Assembly: GCA_006176705.1 (NCBI GenBank)
Contig: QRFJ01000056.1
Coordinates: 2,642,657-2,706,656, forward strand
Direction of reading: 5' to 3'
Source of the DNA: Cocos nucifera
Taxonomy: Eukaryota; Streptophyta; Magnoliopsida; Arecales; Arecaceae
DNA: 64,000 bases
Both the position numbers and the translations under genes were made by a program. The notes under the pieces were generated by a model. It was not told the origin of the DNA, did no database searches, and was given only the letters and a program-made list of their open reading frames with translations. Positions 48,461-60,808 of this stretch are shown here, in pieces. Each line of letters opens with the position of its first letter. The stretch's first letter is position 1.

Positions 48461-49970
48461 GGATTGATTTTGCCATCCCCAAAGAGAAGTTGGGTGGAAG
48501 GCGAAGACGAAGAAGTAGGAGAGGGGTTAGGCGGTAAAGAGTTCCACCTTTGCTCGAAAAACATGGGCCAAACCTTGATCTTAAAGGTTTGGGAGGAGAT
48601 TGGAGAGAAAAGGGAAAGCAAGGAGAAGAAGAACGAATTGATCTTGCCATTGACATTGAAATCTTTGGCTTATTTCTTCGTAAGTGATAAGTGAGGATTT
48701 TTGAAAAGCATTAGGATTTAGCTTTTATTATGATGCAAGATTGCTTTATTTCTTTTTTTTTTTAATTGCATTTTTGCTTCCTCTCCATTTGAAAGAAATC
48801 AATTAAAAGATTATTACTATCACAGAGAGAAAGGGCGTCTAAAAATAAAATGCAAAACTTAGTCATAGTATAGTATAATTGTCAGGGATAATCAAGATTG
48901 GCCATGGTATATCAAAGAACTTGGATTCAAGTGATTCATCGTTGTGTTTATCTCCTACACAACGGACAATGAAAGGTTTCCTTATGTTAGGGCTTCAATA
49001 TCAGCCTCATTTTTTGGTACATCCGTACATGATGGTTTCTTGCTCATAAACATGCTACTGCTTCAATTATATGGACATCTACCAATTTCACCAAATGGAC
49101 ATGCATACAATTGGAATTAACCATGCATTAAGAGTATTGGCTGAAGAGATGGCAATCTCACAAGCGCACTTGTAGGTGGACAAAAGCTACCCTGTACATT
49201 ATACCGAGATTTCTAGCTAACTTGGCGGTAAGGAAAATGGGAGTTATCTTAGTACCATAGAATATCTTTCATTTGAATTTGTAGTTTCATTCAGTGATAC
49301 ATTGTTCATACTTTTTACTAAATATCCAGTAAGAGAGCTCTGATTGCCATAGCTTGATGTATTTCGGCTACTAATGTGCCATTAAAGTAAGAGCTCTCCA
49401 AAAACCTTTTACCACATTATTTGGACACTATTTTTTTTTTTTTTTTTTCATTTGTGGTGATTTTGGATTGGACCTACTTTTAGCCAAGGCTTTGAATAAG
49501 ATTTGCTAGGCTTTGCCTTAGACCGAAAATGACTGTATTAATTAAAATCTGCGTAGATCTTGGTTAGTTCACCTTGTGCGCAACCTAATGATGGCCTAAC
49601 CTTTCTAGGAAATGTCATTGTACCTAAGATAAAATCATACATCTATTAGACCATAAGATACAAATCTACATTTTATTTTTTTTTCCCCAGCTGCGTCTCT
49701 TGCAATATTAGTAATATATGTGCACACACAAGAGGCAGTATCTTCCCATTGTCCATTAATTAATGGTACGAGATTAATGTTTAGTTCTTCAATCTCTTTC
49801 TTTATGCTATAAATATTCGGTTCGAAGCAAATTTTGCACGTAGATTAAAATAAGGTTCCATAAAATGCAGCAAATTCAACATATTCTCTTTCTTTTTCCC
49901 GGAATTCTTGATTGTTCTGCCATGCAGGGATAATAATAAACTTATCTTTCTCGTAAAACTTGACTTCTTT
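48461..49970. other. Intergenic DNA, nothing recognised
   Basis: 48461-48690 is GC-moderate with short open frames on both strands (48464-48694 plus, 48656-48405 minus) that show no family motif. The rest is AT-rich, with a T-run at about 49432-49449. No RNA gene or repeat was identified. Confidence 0.45.
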
Positions 49971-52900
49971 ATCAAAATAATATTATTTAAAAAAATAATT
50001 AAAATAATATTATTTTTAAACTATTTATGAAAGTATTGCTAGAAACAAAGTCATCCTATTCTATGGTAGGACAATTTTTTGTGCTTACTCCTCCCGCCCC
50101 ATACTGACTCAAAGCGTTTGGGTTGAGTCACATTAGTCGCCAAGGCGGTTAAGTTATCCTACCATAGGACAGCTCTCTAACCCCTTATCATAAAGTGATG
50201 CTCCATGTAGAAGATGTGGGTTGAGAAAGTGAGTCGCTTTATTATAAAGCGATGCACTTTAAGTAAGTCGTCCTACCATAGGATGACTATGTGGACCCCA
50301 AACCTCCACCATCCAAAACCAACGCGCTTCCCCTCTTCCTTCTCTAGTGGTGAGAATAACCTAGAGCTTTGCTTTGTAGATTTACTCATTAGATTATTTA
50401 GAAATTATTAAAAAATAAAAAGTTGGAGAAATAAAGTCAGAGGAAGAAGAAGTTGGCGATAAGAAGTTAGAGAAATAATTTAATCAATTATTGTTAAATT
50501 AGAAGAATTTACCATCATTCATATGTTAAATTTATGAAATAATGTATTTTATAGTAGATACGATATGGCTAATTTAGACTCTGATGTGCACTCGAGGCCG
50601 TTGGATCCTACTATGCTGTATCTCTAAATCCGACACTGGAGTGACCATATATATTATGAGAAGAACATGAGACCTCTACATTGCAGGCATAGAGGATCTA
50701 TAGCGATATGCGCATAGCGGTCATATAAGAGAATCATGCAGTATCTTCATATATCAGATTTTTATGAAGTATATAGAGTATGTAATGTATAGCTTGACTA
50801 GGCTCTCATCACAGCCATGATAAAGCGATAGCATCAGAAGACTCACTTTTCATCTGCACATCGAGAAGGTGACGATCATATTATAGGATGTTATCATTCT
50901 CCTCGAGTTACAGGTGCATGGACCTGCCATCATTAGTGCTACATAGATCATCTGGTCAGATCTCTGTGAAGAGCTGTTTGGGATTACACCACCAGAGACG
51001 ATGTTGTCTAGGTCTTCACTGAGATTTTACTAGCTTTGCAATAATTTTCACTACTTACCAGATGATGCAGATGATGAGACTATGCGGAGGTATACTCGAG
51101 CATTTATTTTGTCTTATCGATAAGTCTGGATTTCACATGTAGTTGTTGTACTTACCACTGCTACGTGATCTTCGTATATATGAATAGTTGAGTTGGACAG
51201 TGCTACTTAGCATTTTTATATCGCGAGCTCTGCAAGGCCACCAAATTAGATGCGCATGAGATAGCTGGGTCGTTGATGTTGCTGCAACTTTGGGTATAAG
51301 AGCATTTACATATTGGAGGATTAGACAGAGTACTCCATATGATAGTAGCCCACCAATCGGTACCGAAAGATGATGTGGTAGGATATGGCCTATTTGGTGA
51401 TGCTGATATCGAGGGCCCTTTTGGTGGCATACAGTATGAGTAGGCTGATCCACTGGATTGCATGTATGTAATCAGTAGCACTAATTTATTATGATAAATG
51501 ACTTTTGATTTTAATAGTATAATATATTGACTTTATTTTGGATAGATGGACTCGACTGATTAGTGTCAGCAATCTAGTGTCACACATAATTATAAATTAT
51601 GGAGATCAGCTTGACCAGCAATACAACGATCAGATAGTATGGGAGCCTTATACACCAGAGATATTGACTGTATTGTACGAGATATTAGTATATATGAAGG
51701 ACACACGCACCACTCATTTGCTTTGATATCATCGAGATATATCGTCCGGAGCATGTGATGCGATAGTTTGGCATGCATCAGGGTGTCTCCCCATCATGCA
51801 ATACTCGGGATGGCCTCCGCACTCTGGATCGATGAGAAAGGCATAGACATGATTGGGCTCGAAAGTACGTGGAGCATATCAACGCATGAGAGCGGCGGGA
51901 GAATTTGATTGTGGCTGATCGAGCTATGCTCCCCATGATGGATTATTATGATCCATATTTAGTGGTATAAGAGCATCACTAGGTGATTCATCTCATCTTT
52001 GATGATTGAGCGGCCTAAGATGAGATTCCATCCATCGGACAGCATGATGGACATTATGATAAGTATATTTTATTTTTTATCTTAGTTTGTTATGTCAATT
52101 TTTTAATTCTTATGAATAATATCTATTTTTTCTTTGATACTGACAGTTTCGGAGGATCACGTCGCTATATCACCGAGCATGGAGCGGCTTCCATTCAGTC
52201 ACTATTGGATGCAAACACCAAGCATTTATCGATGTCATGAAAGACTTTGTCGATACTATACAAATCGTCTCTAAGGATAGACGATTTCATACTGTACCAT
52301 TGATGAATGATCCGAATATCCTATCACATACCCAGCATACCTCATTTTCTACCTTCTCGAACTTTGACCTTCCTATAGATGAGCCTGGAAACACATCATA
52401 CTGACCCCATGAGTAGCACATCGATCGTACACATAGGAGGGTCAGAGGCAGGAATAGATTGAGGGTTTCCAGAGCCAAATGTTGGATTCATGTTGATAGA
52501 CCGAGCACGATAGCACCTTCCTCCCCACCGATTGATACTGTACTTGAGCCATCATACCGCCAGCCAAAGGTGACACATATCTATGAGAGATGGATATGAA
52601 GGAGGCTATAGTACCTTAATATATACATCTTTCAATAGTTATATTGATTGTACTTTATTTATAATAAATTTTATAATGATCAACTATTAGTTTATATTAC
52701 TTTGAAAGTAAAATTATATTTTTTTTAATATGATTGCATATTATATTAATGGGTTAGTCTGATTGCTTATTACTTCATCATAATTTTTGAACCTTTAGGA
52801 TTTTCAAGCCTTTATCTTATTCAGGTTATCTTATTTGATTGCATTTGTGCATGCAAGCAGCTTATCAATTTTTCATCACTTTGTAATTTATTGGAGTAAG

Positions 52901-53431
52901 CTACGATATCTGATCATTCAACCTTTTTTTTTTGGAATGAGAGCATACAAGATATCATATCATCATTGCTATACTACATCTATGCATATATTCTTTCTAT
53001 AAATTTGACTTGGGCCCAAGTTTCATGGATCAGAACAGTTGTCTCTATCTATATAAGTTGTATTTCATTAGGTAGGTTCTGGTCAGTGTCCATATTTTTA
53101 ATATTCTGGTGGATTGCATACAGAATAGCTAGAGTTTAAGTATAGGAGCATACTTTATCTCAATCAAAATGGCAGATGAGAAAATTTTGGAAACATGAAA
53201 ATGGCATTCAGCACGTGAATCCATGATGAAACCTCAAGTGTCGCCCTATGATAGGGCATCATAAGACATCTCTATTAGCCATCTTATCATAGAGCGGCTA
53301 ATTTTGTGCCGACTTACCAACGACTCCATGCAGAGTCATCCGAAACGATTTTATTTCGAACAATATTTTAATAAATAATTTATAAAAAATATTATTTTAA
53401 TAATTATTTTTTAAAATAATAATATTTAGAT
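49971..53431. mobile_element. DNA transposon with TIRs carrying a plant-mobile-domain gene
   Basis: Left end 49971-50062 (ATCAAAATAATATTATTTAA ... AAACAAAGTCATCC) is matched inverted by the right end about 53330-53431 (GGATGACTCTGCATGG and AATAATATTTAGAT on the respective strands), giving TIRs of roughly 90-130 bases. Motifs such as CCTACCATAGGA recur at 50060, 50155 and 50268. Between the TIRs lies a broken MAIN-like gene. Plant mobile domain genes are known in some MULE-type elements, so that class is the best guess. Target duplications could not be fixed in such AT-rich ends. Confidence 0.55.
50575..52600 (+). pseudogene. Plant mobile domain (MAIN-like) pseudogene
   Basis: Exon-like blocks on the plus strand fit the family often annotated as 'serine/threonine-protein phosphatase 7 long form' or PMD. 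The first has MANLDSDVHSRPLDPTMLYL from 50575, followed by RPLHCRHRGSIAIC, IMQYLHISDFYEVYRV and ALITAMIKR. Then come LAFLYRELCKATKLDAHEIA and GSLMLLQLWV (about 51207-51300), and YGDQLDQQYNDQIVWEPYTP (about 51598-51660), followed by a decayed C-terminal part to about 52600. Intron-like spacers lie at 51480-51535 and 52060-52145. There are many stops, so it is inactive. The domain's role is not firmly known; it occurs in gene silencing factors and in transposons. Confidence 0.65.
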
Positions 53432-56400
53432 TAAAAAAGCCCGCAGAACATCCATGGGAAAACGGGGACAAGGATTCCTCCCTTTTCTGCCTGCTACCAT
53501 GGGCGCCAGGTTGTGACCTCTTTGGAGTCCTTCCGACGCCAACCATTTTCATTTTGTTTTCATGATGACACGACTCATGAAGGGGGCAACCCGGAAAACT
53601 TATGCATTGTACTAGCATATATTTTCACACCACATATTTGAGCACGAATACCTAGTGTGATGAAAATAATTTACATTACTGATACTTCAGCATTCTAAGT
53701 TTCCAGCTTTTCTGCCCGAGTAATAGAAAAAAAGGGGGAAAAAGAACATGCCTGCAAAGTAACCTCTCCCTCACGTCCTTGGATGGAGAACATGGTACCA
53801 TGAAACAGATGTGAACATAGTATTTTAACTTAAAAAATTGTAAATATTATTAATAACAATTGTAGTGGTGATTCGGGTTCTATGGCTATTTAGCAATCAA
53901 TTCCAATCTAAATACAACAGAATTAGAACTTCTTTAAAACCACATCTCATAACCCCCGAACAGGTGCAGTTTGGTGCACGGCCCACGGCTAAAGCACAAA
54001 TAGATACTATTTGTGTAATGATGTTAACTTCCTTTTACCAAAAATACGCTTTTTTAAGTTTACATAATTGCTAAGCTTACCTACAAATCTATATCAATGC
54101 TTGTAAGAAGCATGTACAACTCAACCTCCCTCAAGGGAAGGATCTCTGATGGGAGATATTGCTTCGGTTATGGAAACCCAAAAGTCATTAACTAAAATGA
54201 GAAATTAGAGGAAGTCTGATATGAGATCTACAAAAATATCCTAGATGCATTCCACCTGCTTGAATAAGTCCAATGCTGCCAAGCCATATTCCCACCAACA
54301 CAGCACGTCTTGCACAGCCAGCACCGTTCACCTGTTAGTGCCTTTAATTAGACTTTGTCAATTGAACCTAGTCCTACAGATTACAAGAAGACAATGTTAA
54401 ATAGACAAGTCTAGTGCAGCTTGTTCAGAATTCTTTACCAACCTGTCCTGATCGTGATAGTTTCAATTAAGACATTCTGATCCACTTGTACCCTCCAGCA
54501 ACTTTTTCTTTTTCAATCCAAGGAGGCATCCAGTGCTTGCTTCTGACTCGTGAGATACAAATCAGAAGTATATAAGCCCACAGATTGTGCATACAGCAAT
54601 GCCATACCTCATGCAATACATTTACATATATTTGGCATTGCTAGATTCATGTTTAAAAGGGAAAACAATGTCATGTAAACAAAGAGCGTCTTTTTAGTCA
54701 GCCTGATTGACTCCTCTATATAATCGAAATTTTTCATAGCATCTTTTTCTTTTCACTGTTTCATTATATACTGGCTCCTACAATGCTCAGGTTCTTCTCT
54801 AGTGGTAAATGGGATTACAAGATTCCTGTCCAACTTAACCTACTTCAACATAAATTCCTATTTGAGACCAAATCTTCCAAATTTGAATATGCATGTGTGG
54901 ACACACGCACACACAATCCAGTCAACCAAGTTCAAAATCGGATCCAATCAGGTGAAATCTGAAGATGGGGATCTTACAACAATGATCCAAGTAATTTAAT
55001 ATGATCTACTACCTCTAAAATACTTACAAACCAGAATCATGTAACTTAGAGTGTCATAATACCTATGCATCAAGTGGTCAAAATAGGGCATTATATCAAG
55101 TTTCCATTATATATGAGATGGATTCCCTAAATGTAAAATGTTCAGGAAATGATCTGCTTTATCATCCCTTGTGTTTTGATTATATATGATAATTTTTCGA
55201 CTCCCCTATTTACATATGAAACAAACCACCAAAAGTAATATCTGGGAAATGGTCTGCTTTGATTTCTAACTGCATCCCTGAATCCACATGCAAGTTGTGC
55301 TCAACATATCATAATTGGATTAATTAACTTCTGCACATTTATTCTGTAAATTTTCCTTCCACAATTCCCAACACAATGTTCAACCATTCCGTAGTTTTGA
55401 CAATGGATTCTGTATCTTCTCTGCAAACAAATACACAAATGGACCATACCTCAAACATCTGCAATAATTGCATTACACAAGTAGTAAAAAGTGCTTAAGG
55501 CAGTGAGTTGGGCACAAGGAAGTTTAACCACCACTCGGACTCTCTCCACAGTTAGTCCATTGCACCGCATCACTTCTACATTAATGTCTTTTAAAATTGC
55601 TGTTGTGCACTTGTACCCAATCAAAAATTGGCTGGCCTTTATGACCACCCACCAAAAAAAAAAAAAATAATAATCTCCAGTACTCAGTCATGAACATACT
55701 CTAAGCTAGTTTAAAAAAAGTTATACATTTCTTTTTTCTCTTATATTTAAGTTTACCATAATTTGCTCTAAGAAATGGCCTTCATGACCATCCTTGCATG
55801 ATGCCAAACTGGTTGTAAATCTTAGTTATTTACCTAATACATGGCTTCAAATTTTGTTTCCATGAGAAAGTGTTGTAAGGATGTTTCAAGAATCTTAATT
55901 CCACCTAACATATGTTTCAAGAATCTTAATTCCAATTAACATACTGTTTTAGCATATTTCCAAGGTCACACAACTAAAAGTGCTTAATGCATGGAAGCAA
56001 ATCACGCTGACTAATAACCATTCTTGCAAATAAAAAGCATGACTTTGGGAAGGGCAGTCAAACATTGCATAAAATATAATAGGATCAGATAAAACATTCA
56101 CCTGAAAAGTTACTTTTATGCTTATGGCTGTTAAGGTTTTAAATCCCATGGAATGGGGCTATCTTAATTTTTCCATGGAACGAGATGTGTCGCCATCCCA
56201 TCCTGTCCCATCCTGACACTTGGGACAGAGAACGTCCTAAGATATTCCAATTGGGACATTGAGATGCCATCAGGACAGTCCCTGTCCCGACACATAGGAT
56301 GGTACCCCATCCCAGTGTCCCGTGGGACGTCCGCTGGGACCTAAATCCTTGTGGGCTGTAATGATCCAACATCAAAAGCAACCGATCTAGTCTACTACTG

Positions 56401-56592
56401 AAACTCTCAGATATCCATGAAGAATTTGAGGATAGGTTCAAAAGGAAATTAACAAAAGAAAAAAAGATGGCCCAAGTTTCACCTAATAAAATCTGCAGTG
56501 ATGAATATGAATATAAAGTATTTGGAAACAAAGCTATTGAAAATAAAAGTGATATTGCAAAAAGCAACATCTTACCAGATACTTGGTGTAGC
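53432..56592. other. Low-copy intergenic DNA
   Basis: No complete gene is recognised. A repeat-like block at about 56150-56345 has many GGGAC/GTCCC words (CCATCCCATCCTGTCCC, CCCGTGGGACGTCCGCTGGG) and looks like a small dispersed element. The open frame 56570-56139 (minus) crosses it and is not credible. 53618-53397 (minus, MLVQCISFPGCPLHESC) shows no family features. One possible terminal exon is listed separately. Confidence 0.45.
54467..54542 (-). other. Possible unrecognised terminal coding exon
   Basis: On the minus strand, after an acceptor-like CTCACGAGTCAG, a short frame reads SKHWMPPWIEKEKVAGGYKW followed by IRMS and TAA at 54469-54467. The peptide has normal composition, unlike the AT noise around it. 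I do not recognise the family and see no convincing upstream exon, so this may be chance. Confidence 0.2.
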
Positions 56593-57092
56593 TCATGAAA
56601 GGCTTAGGCTACTCATGGAACTATTCTTGCCAGAGAACTTTAAAACTAGGCCATCAACATCAATAGGAAGAAGAAATTTTTGCAATAGGCAACCTGTAGA
56701 GAATGGTTCGGGTGGTGGAGCTATCATGAGGACACCATTCTTTCTACTCAACATTCCCATCACGGTCAAAGAGTCTCCCTCCTTGATGTACCTGTCAGTC
56801 ATTCAACACACAGTAAGAACTACTAAGAAAATTTCTACGACAGCAAACAACACAAAAGTCCACTAAAATGATCTTAATGCCCTTCCTTGAGACGTAACAA
56901 ACAAGCTCCAGCAGAAAGTTGTCTTCTTTCTAGCCATTTCTTCAAGGTTGAAGATAGTTCTCTGTTTTTACTTGTAGTGTTGACAAGTATGTTCTCATCA
57001 ATCAGGGGAATCACTTTTGAATTATAACCAGCTTTCACCGAAGCTCTGGTACCAGATTTCATATCCGTTATGTAAAAGTCTGTGGCAAACCT
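56593..57092 (-). pseudogene. At1g16860-like membrane protein, last two coding exons
   Basis: Exon 57092-56881 (RFATDFYITDMKSGTRASVK, AGYNSKVIPLIDENILVN, ending LKEG) and exon 56791-56593 (YIKEGDSLTVMGMLSRKN, LMIAPPPEPFSTGC, LPIDVDGLVLKFSG, then stop TGA) match the C-terminal third of the plant At1g16860/At1g78880 family as I remember it. The phases join exactly (GG|G). The 89-bp intron has a GC donor (AAGGAAGG|GCATT) and an AG acceptor. The C-terminus departs from the family's usual end after GLVLK. No upstream exon (membrane spans, N-terminal part) was found up to the LTR at 59652, so this is either a truncated copy or a gene whose other exons lie beyond the retroelement. The reading frame itself is undamaged. 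Confidence 0.6.
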
Positions 57093-59651
57093 CTGCCATA
57101 GGCCCAGAGATGTAGAACAATGTGCACAGAAGCACACAAAATATTCAAAATTGAGAAATTACAATGATGCTATTGCTATCAATAAAGATGCAAATGATGC
57201 AAGTAGCAACATCAAAAATTATCAGAGTACATTAACTGAAAAAATTGAGCTCTAGGATCACTTGACATTGTCTATCCAGTGTTTCCGGCAATTGAGGAAA
57301 AAGTGGGACAGAAAAATGTGCTATCAAGTTATCAACTATGGGGACCATCTCTAATGAGTCATGTGATCAGCCCTTTTTACTACACAACTTATATGCTTAT
57401 AGATCCAGTCTATTCTGTAATTTACAATACCCTAAAATGAATATCTTACTCAGGTCCACCATCCATAACATAATCAATTATATAAACCATGTTCTTCAAC
57501 TTTAGAAATAAGTGAAGAATGTGGTTAAAATTTGGAGGTCTATACCAAGAATAAAAACAACGTTCCCAACAATCCACAAGGATATTGTTACCAGCTATGA
57601 ACCGTACAAGCACATCCTCTGTCACCCCCCACTGCCCTAAAGGCTCCTATACCCCAACCCAACTTGCTCCGGCCCTGAGTCCTCCCGCATCTCTTCCTCA
57701 ATAAGCGGACTGTGGAAGTAAAGGGGGTTTCCACTTGGGACTGATAGAAAGCAGCATATCTATTTTGTCCCTCCTAATCGAACCCGCCTAAAAAAGAAAA
57801 ATAGTTGGAAATTCCAGTTTTTACATGCAAAATGACAAATGATTGACCAAAAGTCCAAGGTCCAAGGTGGCATGTATCACTGTCACACTGTTTGCATACC
57901 ATGTATACTGCCCTGTACCAGTGCATAAGAGATGCATTAAAGACAAGGAATTGCTAAAGTATATTTAAGATGCTAAAAAGATTGTTAAATTTTCTCAAAA
58001 TAAGTTGTTTCCTCTTTCCTGTTTGAAGTAAAAAACATCTTTAAGCTCATTAAATAACATACAGCTAATCACAAATTCACTCTCATTCTCTACATTTAAG
58101 TGCAGAAATTACGACATCTTTAGCAGAATTTCAAATGGTCAAGAAGGCTGCACGAAATGATTGGGCAGAAGGTAATGATAAGCTGTCAACCTGACATCAT
58201 GTTGAAAATCTGGTCAAGGAAAATTTGGGCTAGAAAGTGCCGTCTCATGAAAAGTCGGCTATGGGAAGATCTATCTTATTTGTCACAGTTTAAGTCATAG
58301 AATGAAGGGCAAAGCAACACACCAGACCTTGTTTTCTTGGGAAAGAGTCTAGACTGAATAAGAAAATGACAAGGTTTGATACAGAAAATAGTATTCATTT
58401 TTGAAGCACAAATCATCAGCCAAAGAACCAAATTCAGACACACTTTGCAGAAATATTCCTGAATAACAACCAGTAACTTCTAACCTTTATCCTTCTCCAA
58501 AGCAATTCATGCACTATGAATCTTTCAATCCCCGAAAAGTACATGGGTTCTCCTCCTGTTTTGGAAAAATACAGAACTACTAAAGGGTTCTCTCCTACAA
58601 GCTTTTCAAAGTATGTTTTTTTCCCTTTAATAGATTGCTTAATTTTACAAAAAAATAAAGTACATTCATTCTTGAGGGAATGATTATCCATTCTCCTCAT
58701 ACTCCATCACAATAACCTCCAAATTTTAGAATGTTGCAGATCTCACTTTATAACTCTGACTTTCACTTTAATCTCTAGCTAGGTTTGAAATTTCAGTTTT
58801 CAGTTTTGGCTGGGCCTGTGAGTTTCAATTTTGGTTGTTTTAGAAGTTTTCTGCAAGTTTCAGACTTCTGGCCAAACAAACAAAGAAAAATATAAGAACT
58901 TCTAAATAAAAATAGATGAAGAAAAAAGAAGGCAAGAAACTTATTAAACAATGTTTTATAGTATTTTGTGTTATATGGTTCTTCATATGTCTAGTTTCAG
59001 TGACATAGGCTGAAATTATTGTTGCAAAGAAGTGAAGCATATAATTTTTTCTACCATGAACAAGTATATGTAGTTTACTTCCTCAAATACAATTGTTCGA
59101 AAGTTCATCAAATTTAGCAATTTGAAGCTTTTTAATATTAATTACATGCAAACATTATTATTCATTTTCTAGTAGAATTCACAAATATTTTGAATCCTTA
59201 CATGTTTAAAGTCAAGTGGCCAGCCATTCAATCAAATGCATATATTCATCTATTTCCTCTTTAAGCCAAGAAAAAGAACTACTAAAAATTAATATTACAA
59301 AGGAGCCTACATACTGATAAATAAAGATGTGATTTGAATATGAATGTACCACCAATACAGTACTAAAAAAACACTAATAGCTAGTTCCACCAGTTTGAAA
59401 CTTGCCAAAATCACCAATAGAGTGAAATCAACTAGTTTCAACCAAAATTAACTGAAAATGCAGAAACTATTAGAAACTTGAAATTGGAGGTCAATTGGTT
59501 CAGTCTTCACCAAAATGGAACGATTTTGACCTAAACATAAACCTTGATCTTTATCATGATTTCCCTAGGCTACTTTACAAAATGCTTTTGTAGCACTTGA
59601 CCGCTATCTATGCCACATAAGAACATACTATAACATTTCATTCTTAGGCCC
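57093..59651. other. Intergenic or intronic DNA with a possible small inverted-repeat element
   Basis: No exon was recognised on either strand. The pieces near 58780-58870 (TTCAGTTTTGGCTGGGCC, GTTTCAATTTTGGTTG) and 59390-59530 (AACTAGTTTCAACCAAAATT, inverted) suggest a ~750-bp MITE-like element with imperfect arms. The open frame 58700-58434 (minus) lacks family features. Confidence 0.4.
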
Positions 59652-60701
59652 TGCTAGGGATAAACCCCACTCCCGCCAAAGTCCAATCTGATGCTTAGCC
59701 TAATGCAACCGGTAATCACGGAAGAGCTTCGATCGAAAATTCTCCTCCAACGGCCGAACCTATCCCGGACTCACTCCAGTAGCCGAACCCCAGCCGAACC
59801 TTTTTAAGCACCCGGACTCCCTCCAACGGCCGAACTCCTACCAAACTTCTCCTTCAGTTGGATTTCTCCAAAAGCCGAACTCCTTCCAGATTACTCCAGT
59901 AGTCGAATTTCTTCAGGAGCCGAACTCCTTCCGAACTCCAGCAGTCAGATTTCTTTAGGAGCCAAACTCCTTCCGAATTACTCCAGCAGTCGGATTTCTC
60001 CAGGAGATGAACTCCTTTCGAACTCCTCTAGCAGTCGGATTTCTCCAGGAGCCGAACTCCTTCCGGGATTACTCCAGCAGTCTGATTTCTCCAGGAGCCG
60101 AACTCCTCCAGTGGTCGGATTTCTCTAGGAGTCGAACTCCTTCCGAACTTCTCCAGCAGTCTGATTTCTCCACGAGCTGAACTCCTCCAGTAGTCGAATT
60201 TCTCCAGGAGCCGAACTCCTTCCGGACTTCTCCTTCAGTCGGATTCCTACAGGAGCCGAACTCTTTCCGAACTTTTCCTTCAAACGGATTCCTACAGGCG
60301 ATCCCACTACTGAACGATTACAATTGTCATTTATCAGGACGATTACGATTGGCATTTATCAGGATGGTTACGACTGTTATTTATCAGGATGGTTACGACT
60401 GTCATTTATCAGTCTGCTATAGGCAATCCCACTACCGGATAGTTACAACAAACTCCATCTATAAAAAGGGACCCTTCAGATACGTTTTTTCTAAGCTCTA
60501 TTCTCCTTCCCAAAATTCTGCCAAACTCTTCCCGAAACATTTCATTTCTTTTGGTCAGAAAAGCTGACTTGATCGTCGGAGGGTCCTGCCGGAATCACCA
60601 CTATCGACTTCGAACGGGACTTTGTTTTGCAGGTCATCAACGGCGATCTCGTCTTCCTCGACTTTAGCTCGATCCGGCGTCAACCAAATTCTGCACCAAC
60701 A
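59652..60701 (+). mobile_element. 5' LTR of array-bearing Tat-lineage element (second copy)
   Basis: Starts TGCTAGGGATAAACCC and ends CACCAACA. The partner LTR at 18314-20255 starts TGTTGGGG, which would pair with this CCAACA end. The TATA box CTATAAAAAGGGACCC lies near 60461. The downstream part, from CTTCAGATACG to the end, is the best conserved with the minus-strand copy. The element continues past the window end, so the 3' LTR is not seen. A primer-binding site after 60701 could not be matched to a tRNA from memory. Confidence 0.8.
59770..60290 (+). repeat. Tandem array in the 5' LTR, period about 54 bp
   Basis: Roughly nine to ten diverged units with CAGGAGCCGAACTCCTTCCG and CCAGCAGTCGGATTTCTC. 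Same motif as the array at 18900-20120, in the orientation expected for the opposite strand, but with less than half as many units. Confidence 0.8.
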
Positions 60702-60808
60702 GAATTGATGCTAGAGGAAGGGCCTTCTGTTCCTGAGGTTTCTTTAATCTTAAAGGAGTACTCAACAGCGATATCTCTTTTTTCTCTCTAAAATTCTTTT
60801 CAGAAAAA

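Noticed and set aside
56139..56570. 143-codon minus-strand frame
   Set aside because: It runs through a GGGAC-rich repeat into AT-rich flank, with no motif and no codon bias like the neighbouring real exons.
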